Below are positions 1 to 4,679 of a stretch of DNA of 7,133 bases, in pieces. A program made the position numbers and the translations under genes. The stretch's first letter is position 1, and every line of letters begins with the position of its first letter. The notes beneath the pieces are model-generated. The model made no database searches, was not told where the DNA came from, and saw only the letters and a program-made list of their open reading frames with translations. Source of the DNA: an uncultured Haloferula sp. (GTDB lineage: Bacteria > Verrucomicrobiota > Verrucomicrobiae > Verrucomicrobiales > Akkermansiaceae); the NCBI GenBank assembly GCA_946481625.1, contig CAMLOZ010000174.1, positions 1 to 7,133 on the forward strand, written 5' to 3'.

Positions 1-1095
1 GACAAGCGCCGGTCCCTGCTCAAGCAAATGGAGAAGCGCGTCGTCACCCATGCCCCCTTCGAGGCGGACAAGCACGTGACCTGGATCCGGCCCGACCTCG
101 TTGCCGAAATCGAGTTCGCCGAACTCACCCGCGAAGGCTCCATCCGCCAGGGCAGTTTTATCTCGCTTCGGGAGGACAAATCGGCCGCGGAGGTGCATCT
201 TGATTCCGTGGAGCAGGCATCCATTGGCGAAGAGGAGTCCACCGTGCGCGGGATAGTCATCACGCATCCCGAGCGCGTCGTGTTTCCCGCGGATGGGATC
301 CAGAAGCTGGAAGTCGCCCGCTACTATGAACGGGTCGCGGAACTGATGATGCCGCACATCGAGGACCGTCCGCTCGCGCTCCTCCGCGCGCCCGACGGGA
401 TCGGCGGTGGAACCTTCTTCCAGAAAAGCTTCAAGGATCACGTGCCGCCCAAGGTGAAGATGAAGACCCTGGACGACGGCACGGAAGTGATCCACATCGG
501 TTCGGTCGAAGGCCTCATCTCCCTCATCCAGTTCGGCGTCCTGGAGATCCATCCATGGGGTGCCTCACTGGCGAATGTCAACAAGCCCGACGTGCTGGTC
601 TGGGATCTCGACCCGGACAAATCGGTGCCTTGGCCGGAGACGCTGGGCGCGGCCTTCCTGCTCCGCGACTTCCTCGCCAAGCATCATCTCCAGTCGCAGG
701 TGAAGACTTCCGGCGGCAAGGGGCTGCACGTCATGCTCTACCTCAAGCGGCTGCACGATTGGGAAATCATGAAGCCCTTCGCGAAGGCGGTCGCCGCGCG
801 GGTCGCCGAACTCAGCCCGCGCCGCTTCACGATCGTCGCCAGCAAGGCCAAGCGCGGCGGCAAGATCTACATCGACTGGCTCCGCAACGGCAAAGGGGCC
901 ACTTGCATCGCCCCGTGGGGCTTGCGCGCACGGGACGGCGCCGCGGTCTCCACGCCGCTCAATTGGAAAGATCTTGCCGATCTCGACCCGCGAGGTTTCA
1001 CCCTCCGCGAGCCGTTCAAGCTTCCATCGGATTGGAAGGACATCACACCCCAGACGGTGTCCAAGGCGCTGATCAAAGAGATCACGGAAGCATAG
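1..1095 (+). CDS. ligD: DNA ligase D, C-terminal part (end of ligase domain plus polymerase domain), 5'-truncated
   Basis: LigD is the multifunctional enzyme of bacterial non-homologous end joining. It works with Ku at double-strand breaks: the polymerase domain fills or extends ends, preferring ribonucleotides, and the ligase seals them. The frame is open from the first base, so the gene starts upstream; 364 residues are visible. Counting from the first visible codon, residues 1 to about 75 look like the tail of the ligase OB-fold (RPDLVAEIEFAE, FISLREDK). From about residue 82 to the end is the primase-like polymerase domain. It shows FFQK (139-142), HPWGA (H184), the catalytic Asp pair in DLDPD (D202, D204), SGGKGLH (237-243) and the third Asp in IDWLRNGKGAT (D292). 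Polymerase last means the Pseudomonas-type nuclease-ligase-polymerase order rather than the mycobacterial one, though the nuclease domain is out of view. All visible motifs look intact. It converges on the small Cys-rich gene, 8 bases away. Confidence 0.95.
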   Translation, partial: DKRRSLLKQMEKRVVTHAPFEADKHVTWIRPDLVAEIEFAELTREGSIRQGSFISLREDKSAAEVHLDSVEQASIGEEESTVRGIVITHPERVVFPADGIQKLEVARYYERVAELMMPHIEDRPLALLRAPDGIGGGTFFQKSFKDHVPPKVKMKTLDDGTEVIHIGSVEGLISLIQFGVLEIHPWGASLANVNKPDVLVWDLDPDKSVPWPETLGAAFLLRDFLAKHHLQSQVKTSGGKGLHVMLYLKRLHDWEIMKPFAKAVAARVAELSPRRFTIVASKAKRGGKIYIDWLRNGKGATCIAPWGLRARDGAAVSTPLNWKDLADLDPRGFTLREPFKLPSDWKDITPQTVSKALIKEITEA

Positions 1096-1128
1096 GTGGA
1101 CTCTCAAGCCGCCGCGGCATTGTCCACC
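1095..1128. terminator. Inverted repeat at the ligD / Cys-rich gene convergence, possible bidirectional terminator
   Basis: A perfect 7-base inverted repeat, GGTGGAC (1095-1101) and GTCCACC (1122-1128), encloses a 20-base interior. That interior holds the palindrome GCCGCGGC (1111-1118), so a nested two-part stem-loop can form. It spans the last base of the ligD stop and the stop codon of the convergent minus-strand gene. A location between converging genes suits a bidirectional transcription stop. Neither side has a clear T run, so it is not a canonical intrinsic terminator. The arms could also be chance, because the right arm lies in coding sequence. Confidence 0.3.
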
Positions 1129-1346
1129 ACTCCCTTCACACCGGCGGAGCGGGCGCAATGGGCACAGCAGTAGATGCCGCCCTCCCCTTCTACGCCGTGG
1201 CCGACGACGCGGCAGTTGCAATGGCCGCACAGGGGCGCGAGCACCTGGATCGCACACTCGAAGGAATCGAAGGAATGGGTTTCGCCGTTCATCGTGACGT
1301 CGAAGCATTTGTCGTAGGCGTTTCCGCAGCATTCACAGGTTTTCAT
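1104..1346 (-). CDS. Small cysteine-rich, probably zinc-binding protein (metallothionein-like)
   Basis: This is an 80-residue protein with 11 cysteines (4, 6, 7, 14, 31, 40, 43, 45, 60, 61, 64) and 4 histidines (24, 42, 50, 63). The cysteines fall in paired CxC, CxxC and CCxxC arrangements: CECC near the start, CGHCNC in the middle and CCAHC towards the end. The segment HSFDSFECA resembles the central part of treble-clef/TRASH-type metal sites. Similar short proteins occur widely in proteobacteria and related groups, usually annotated as hypothetical or prokaryotic metallothionein. I infer structural zinc binding or metal buffering; there is no catalytic motif and no signal peptide, so it should be cytoplasmic. 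The last ten residues are a low-complexity Val/Ala tail. The ATG at 1344-1346 immediately precedes the MKTCECC motif; no strong Shine-Dalgarno sequence precedes it. It is divergent from the topoisomerase gene and convergent with ligD, so it is transcribed alone. Confidence 0.85.
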   Translation of the reverse strand: MKTCECCGNAYDKCFDVTMNGETHSFDSFECAIQVLAPLCGHCNCRVVGHGVEGEGGIYCCAHCARSAGVKGVVDNAAAA

Positions 1347-1414
1347 GATGGCGGAGCCGTTCGCAGATCATGTGCCACCGTCCTGCATGGCATATGGTTT
1401 GCGAAAGAGGCGGC

Positions 1415-2500
1415 GTGAAACCCATGCCCGATCCGCTTGTCCCGCCAGCGATCCTTAAGGAGCATGATCTCGTTTTCACCCACGACGGGATGCCTGGCTA
1501 CACGCGGCGGCGGAGCGGACGGGGCTTCAGTTACCTCACACCGGCGGGCACGTTGCTACGCAGCGTGGCGGAACGCAATCGCATCGCCTCGCTGGTGATC
1601 CCTCCGGCCTACGAATCCGTGTGGATCTGCCAATTGCCGAACGGCCACCTGCAAGCGACCGGACTCGATCAACGAGGACGCAAGCAGTACCGCTATCACC
1701 CCGAGTGGCATCTTCTCACCGCCGACCGGAAGTTCGACCTTCTGCCGGCGTTCGCAAAAGCTCTCCCCGCAATCCGCCGGAAGGTCCGCGCCTCCCTCTC
1801 AAGCGACACCCTGAACCGGGAGCGGATCATCGCCGGCATCGTCGCGCTTCTGGACAACACCGGCTTCCGGATCGGCAACCACCGCTATGCGCGGGAGAAC
1901 CGCAGCTTCGGCATCACCTCGCTGCTATCGCGTCACCTGAGCGAGGAAGGCGGCGAATGGGTGCTGCGCTTCAAGGGCAAGTCGGGGAAAGACCATCAAG
2001 CACAGATCCGCGATGCGAAGATCGCCGCTTTGATCGCGGAGCTCCACGAACTTCCCGGCCAGCGCCTTTTCCGCCACGAGGACGAAAGCGGCACATGGCA
2101 CGATGTGGGCACCGCCGATGTGAACGCATGGCTGAAGGAAGCCGGCGGCGGCGACTTCACCGCCAAGCAATTCCGCACTTGGAAAGCGACTCTCCTCTGC
2201 GCCCGCGAACTCGGCAGGCAACCCCCCGGGGAGTCTGAAGCCGCCTGCAAGCGCGCGGAAGTGGCCGCCATCCGCGCCACGGCCGAAGCTCTCCACCACA
2301 CCCTCGCGACCTGCCGGAAGTACTATATCCACCCCGGGATTCTGAAAGCCTACCGCGGCGGGGAACTCCACCAGGTCATGCAAGCCAAGCCGCCACGCCT
2401 CCGCCGAAGCGATGAAAGCGCAAAATTACGGGCCGACGAACGGCGGGTGCTATTCCTGATCGAGAGATATCCCGCTCGGTCAAGGCGGCGGAGACGTTGA
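1415..2500 (+). CDS. DNA topoisomerase IB (poxvirus-type bacterial TopIB)
   Basis: The product is a type IB topoisomerase. It relaxes positive and negative supercoils by nicking one strand through a 3'-phosphotyrosine intermediate, without ATP or metal. With a GTG start at 1415 it has 361 residues. The N-terminal domain carries the family signatures TRRRSGRGFSY and QATGLDQRGRKQYRYHPEW. The catalytic set can be matched to vaccinia topoisomerase: R152 in FRIGNHRYARENRSFG (R130), K189 in FKGKSGKDH (K167), R254 in FRTWKAT (R223), H295 in HHTLATC (H265) and nucleophile Y304 in CRKYYIHPGI (Y274). The His-Tyr spacing of nine is exact. The C-terminus ends in a run of five arginines. I prefer GTG 1415 because AAAGAGG (1404-1410) lies just upstream; ATG 1424 is the alternative, and the frame is open back to an ATG at 1370. 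The gene lies close to ligD, which suggests a shared DNA-maintenance role, but it is not in one transcript with it. Confidence 0.93.
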   Translation: MKPMPDPLVPPAILKEHDLVFTHDGMPGYTRRRSGRGFSYLTPAGTLLRSVAERNRIASLVIPPAYESVWICQLPNGHLQATGLDQRGRKQYRYHPEWHLLTADRKFDLLPAFAKALPAIRRKVRASLSSDTLNRERIIAGIVALLDNTGFRIGNHRYARENRSFGITSLLSRHLSEEGGEWVLRFKGKSGKDHQAQIRDAKIAALIAELHELPGQRLFRHEDESGTWHDVGTADVNAWLKEAGGGDFTAKQFRTWKATLLCARELGRQPPGESEAACKRAEVAAIRATAEALHHTLATCRKYYIHPGILKAYRGGELHQVMQAKPPRLRRSDESAKLRADERRVLFLIERYPARSRRRRR

Positions 2501-2520
2501 GCACCGCCGCGGCACGCGAC

Positions 2521-2841
2521 ATGCGAAGAAAGACTCAACCAACAACATTCGAGCTCATGACACCGATTGATCCAGCCGATCCTATCCCCGCGACGCGCAA
2601 GTCCGCGACCGCACCCCCCTATGTGGACGAGGAGCCGAATATCTCGCTCGTCGAGCAGGGCTTGGAAGTCGCGGAAGATGAGATCCGCAATGCCGTGGCC
2701 GACGCTTATGAAGAAGGAGCCCGCCAGAGCGCGGAGGCCGGCGAATCCTTGGACGATATCGACTACATGGAGACGGAGGACGAGTCCGTGGCCCCCGAGT
2801 TGGCCGCCATGCACGAGGAATCCATCCCGGAGGAGGATTGA
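2521..2841 (+). CDS. Small, very acidic hypothetical protein downstream of TopIB
   Basis: I do not recognise a named family. From the ATG at 2521 the product has 106 residues, of which about 29 are Asp or Glu and only about 7 are Lys or Arg. The N-terminus is slightly basic (MRRK). Next comes a Pro-rich linker (TPIDPADPIP...APPYVDEEP), a probable helix (SLVEQGLEVAEDEIRNAVADAYEEGAR) and a strongly acidic tail ending EESIPEED. There is no signal peptide or membrane segment. The start is uncertain. A TTG at 2497 in the same frame overlaps the TopIB stop (TTGA) and would give 114 residues; an ATG at 2557 would give 94. None has a convincing ribosome binding site. Close coupling suggests co-transcription with TopIB and perhaps a partner role, for example binding the basic topoisomerase; this is inference only. 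The steady helical pattern argues for a real gene. Confidence 0.75.
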   Translation: MRRKTQPTTFELMTPIDPADPIPATRKSATAPPYVDEEPNISLVEQGLEVAEDEIRNAVADAYEEGARQSAEAGESLDDIDYMETEDESVAPELAAMHEESIPEED

Positions 2842-2883
2842 AACACCAGTGGCGGATGGTGCGGGACGTGCGAAAATGATTCC

Positions 2884-3090
2884 ATGAACACCGCCCTCAT
2901 CTTCTCGATCTTCCTGATCTGGGTGATGAGTTGCGCCGTCTGCATGGCATGGTTCACGGCGGCCAAAAGACGCTCCGATCCGCACCACTGCGACATCCAC
3001 GAGCATCCCATGGCGAATTATCTGTGGCCCGGCCTTTTCGCGGCGAGCCTTGTCGCCTGGATCCTTCTGCGGGTAGCGATGGCGCATTAA
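2884..3090 (+). CDS. Small two-helix membrane protein with a His/Cys-rich loop
   Basis: This is a 68-residue hypothetical protein. Residues 4-26 form a hydrophobic helix containing CAVC (C17, C20). Residues 45-65 form a second helix (YLWPGLFAASLVAWILL). The connecting loop begins with the basic AAKRR, which predicts a cytoplasmic loop, and continues with SDPHHCDIHEHP, holding four His and one Cys within eight residues (H34, H35, C36, H39, H41). The two amphipathic-free hydrophobic segments support a genuine membrane protein rather than a chance frame. The start ATG at 2884 follows an unremarkable 42-base gap with no clear Shine-Dalgarno sequence. It has the same orientation as the flanking genes and may be co-transcribed with them. 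I cannot assign a function; metal binding by the loop is speculative. Confidence 0.6.
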   Translation: MNTALIFSIFLIWVMSCAVCMAWFTAAKRRSDPHHCDIHEHPMANYLWPGLFAASLVAWILLRVAMAH

Positions 3091-3135
3091 GCACTTTCCA
3101 GGCGTGCATTATGCAATGATGCTGGGCCTCCCCTT

Positions 3136-3504
3136 ATGTTTGGCAGCTTCAAGGACAGTCTGGCCTCCAGTGCCGCGAAATCCCTCCTCGCCGGCAGGAT
3201 CGAGCGCTACGGGCGCCTGACCGAACTCAGGATCCGCAGCCGGGAGAAGACGATCCGGGTGGAAATGATCCTGGCGGGAGAGGTGGAAGAATTGAAAATC
3301 GAGGTCGAGCGCTACCGCGTGACCGGGGTCGCGGGAGCCCACGCCTTGGTGATCGAGAGGATTTTGGCCTCCCGGCAATGGGTTCAGCTCCTTCTGGAGG
3401 ATTTCGTGGTCGGGAAACCGATTCCGATTCCTTCGGTCGCGCTGGTCGCCCTTGGCGGATCGGAAGGCCCTCCGCCCGCGGAGCCCGGCTTCCCGGCGGC
3501 TTGA
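3136..3504 (+). CDS. Conserved-looking hypothetical protein, 122 residues
   Basis: I recall similar short proteins beginning MFGS(F/I)KD but no function. Residues 1-28 form a probable helix (KDSLASSAAKSLLAGRIERYG). Residues 29-62 look like alternating beta strands, with LRIRSREKTIRVEMILAGE followed by LKIEVERYRV. Residues 67-92 look helical again (AHALVIERILASRQWVQLLLEDFV). The end is Pro/Gly/Ala-rich and probably disordered. No signal peptide, membrane helix or catalytic motif is visible, so it is probably cytoplasmic or loosely membrane-associated through its N-terminal helix. The ATG at 3136 is preceded by a pyrimidine-rich stretch (GCCTCCCCTT) instead of a Shine-Dalgarno sequence. The 45-base gap before it is an AT-rich island for this genome and could contain its own promoter. 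Periodic hydrophobicity and a defined fold pattern favour a real gene. Confidence 0.7.
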   Translation: MFGSFKDSLASSAAKSLLAGRIERYGRLTELRIRSREKTIRVEMILAGEVEELKIEVERYRVTGVAGAHALVIERILASRQWVQLLLEDFVVGKPIPIPSVALVALGGSEGPPPAEPGFPAA

Positions 3505-3528
3505 CAGCGGCCCGCCGACGTGCATCCT
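3501..3528 (+). promoter_or_regulatory. Candidate sigma-70-type promoter for rpmE2
   Basis: A perfect -35 hexamer TTGACA lies at 3501-3506, overlapping the stop codon of the preceding gene. Sixteen bases downstream is CATCCT (3523-3528), which matches the -10 consensus at only three of six positions. Transcription would start near 3535 and give a leader of about 40 bases before the rpmE2 ATG. The -35 box is striking in GC-rich DNA, but the weak -10 makes this tentative. Confidence 0.3.
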
Positions 3529-3574
3529 CCCGCTCCCCGCCGCGTCGGTAACGTGGCCGGGGCCCTCTAACGTC

Positions 3575-3841
3575 ATGAAAAAGGATCTCCATCCGAAATA
3601 CAATCCGGTCGTCTTCGTTGACATGACCACCGGTGCCCGCTTCGTCACCCGCTCGACCAAGTCTTCCGACAAGAAGGAAGTCATCGACGGCGTGGAACAC
3701 AGCGTCGTCTCGATCGGTATCACCTCCGACTCGCACCCCTTCTTCACGGGCAAGGCGCAGTTCGTCGACACCGAAGGCCGCATCGACAAGTTCCAGAAGC
3801 GATTCGGTGCCGTGCGCCGCGCCGGCAAGCCGCAACTCTGA
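3575..3841 (+). CDS. rpmE2: 50S ribosomal protein L31, type B (zinc-independent)
   Basis: This 88-residue protein is L31, a component of the large ribosomal subunit that helps bridge the two subunits. It starts MKKDLHPKYNPVVF and carries VDMTTGARFVTRSTK, HPFFTGKAQFVDTEGRIDKFQKRFG and a basic tail, all characteristic of the family. It contains no cysteine at all, so it lacks the CxxC zinc site of type A L31; this and its length place it in type B. In several bacteria the type B paralogue is made under zinc starvation under Zur control. I see no obvious Zur-like palindrome here, and in this organism it may simply be the only L31. The ATG at 3575 fits the family N-terminus; no Shine-Dalgarno sequence precedes it. 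A candidate promoter lies upstream and a strong terminator downstream, suggesting it can be a single-gene transcript. Confidence 0.95.
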   Translation: MKKDLHPKYNPVVFVDMTTGARFVTRSTKSSDKKEVIDGVEHSVVSIGITSDSHPFFTGKAQFVDTEGRIDKFQKRFGAVRRAGKPQL

Positions 3842-3875
3842 TCGCGGGTTTTCTCCGCGCATCCGCTTTCCAGAG

Positions 3876-3910
3876 CGCCCGTCCGCAGCCTGCGGCCGGG
3901 CGTTTTTCTT
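3876..3910 (+). terminator. Intrinsic terminator of rpmE2
   Basis: A GC-rich hairpin pairs CGCCCG (3876-3881) with CGGGCG (3897-3902) and, inside one T/C mismatch, CCGCAG (3883-3888) with CTGCGG (3890-3895). The innermost pairs must open to form a small loop. TTTTT (3903-3907) then CTT follow directly. This is a classic Rho-independent terminator 35 bases after the rpmE2 stop, insulating the next gene. Confidence 0.9.
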
Positions 3911-3968
3911 GATGGCCCCTCCCGCATTGGCTGGACTCCGACCCGTCTTTCCTCTATCTTCTCCGCCC

Positions 3969-4676
3969 GTGAGACTCCTCCCTCTCTTCCTCCTTGGCTT
4001 TGCCGTTTCGTCTTTCGCCGCGGAGCCCGTCCAACTCCCCCTGCCCCTCGGCACCTTCAAACTGCGCGATGGCAGGGTCTACGAGGACGCCAAGATCATC
4101 AGCCACGATGCGATCGGAGTGAAGATCATGCATGCCGGCGGCACCGCCCGGGTGCCATTCGCCAAGCTCCCGAAGGAGCTCGCCGACCGTTTTCCCCGCG
4201 ATCACCAGGCGGCCAAGGAGCAACGGGAGAAGGAGTCCAAGGAGGCTTCCGCCCACGAGCGATTGGTGGACAAGGCCTTGTCCGACCCCGCCAAGGAAGA
4301 AGCTTCCCCGAAAGCCACCCCACGCGGCAGCGGCAGCTTGGAGAAACTCCCCGACGCACAAGGGGACAAGGAGACGAAGATCGCCGATCTGGAAGCCTAC
4401 ATCGACCGCATGCAGTACGGGATCGAGCGGGCTCGCAGCGAGGCCGCCGCGGCAAACCTCCTCGCGGGGCAATATCGTGCGAACGCAACCACACAGGTCA
4501 CCAAGATTTTGGCCGATGGCTCCTCTTACACCACAACCCGCACCAGCAGGGGAAAGCTGAAGAAGGCCGCAGACGAGGAACGCCGGGCACGGCTCCTCCA
4601 AGACCAGATGGCCGAAGCGGGTCGACAGATCAGCAAGGCCCGGGAACAGATCAGCGCCCTTCGCAAAACCCGCTGA
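3969..4676 (+). CDS. Secreted coiled-coil protein of unknown function
   Basis: With the GTG start at 3969 the product has 235 residues and begins with a compact signal peptide (MRLLPLFLLGFAVSSFA, cleavage near residue 17 or 18), so it is probably exported to the periplasm. Residues 28-76 (FKLRDGRVYEDAKIISHDAIGVKIMHAGG...VPFAKLPKELADRF) resemble a small beta-barrel module I associate with secreted Verrucomicrobiota proteins; it is loosely reminiscent of SHD1/SLA1-type domains. Residues 80-135 are charged and low in complexity. Residues 135-170 and 197-233 are heptad-like helices rich in Ala, Glu, Lys and Arg, split by a short segment TKILADGSSYTTTRTSRGK. An in-frame ATG at 3912 would add 19 residues but bury the signal peptide, so GTG 3969 is preferred. 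The leader is pyrimidine-rich with no Shine-Dalgarno sequence. It ends 3 bases from the convergent membrane-protein gene. A structural or envelope role is a guess. Confidence 0.8.
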   Translation: MRLLPLFLLGFAVSSFAAEPVQLPLPLGTFKLRDGRVYEDAKIISHDAIGVKIMHAGGTARVPFAKLPKELADRFPRDHQAAKEQREKESKEASAHERLVDKALSDPAKEEASPKATPRGSGSLEKLPDAQGDKETKIADLEAYIDRMQYGIERARSEAAAANLLAGQYRANATTQVTKILADGSSYTTTRTSRGKLKKAADEERRARLLQDQMAEAGRQISKAREQISALRKTR

Positions 4677-4679
4677 GAG

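Noticed and set aside
565..1332. 255-codon minus-strand open frame opposite ligD and over the Cys-rich gene
   Set aside because: It runs antisense to clear LigD motifs and has an Arg-rich, structureless translation.
1370..1414. Upstream in-frame ATG starts of TopIB at 1370 and 1394
   Set aside because: They would add residues (MCHRPAWHMVCERGG) unlike the family N-terminus, and the purine-rich site at 1404-1410 favours a start at 1415.
555..1418. 287-codon plus-strand open frame overlapping ligD in another frame
   Set aside because: LigD motifs in the other frame are unmistakable, and this translation is Arg/Gln/Ala-rich junk.
1621..2383. Alternative-frame and antisense open frames within TopIB
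   Set aside because: All TopIB catalytic residues are in the chosen frame; the alternatives show no recognisable motif.
3912..3968. ATG start at 3912 for the secreted coiled-coil protein
   Set aside because: It would place 19 residues before an otherwise ideal signal peptide and begins directly at the rpmE2 terminator.
3109..4060. Two long minus-strand open frames (272 and 277 codons) over the 122-residue gene, rpmE2 and its terminator
   Set aside because: They run through the certain L31 gene and a strong terminator, and their products are Arg/Gly/Pro-rich.
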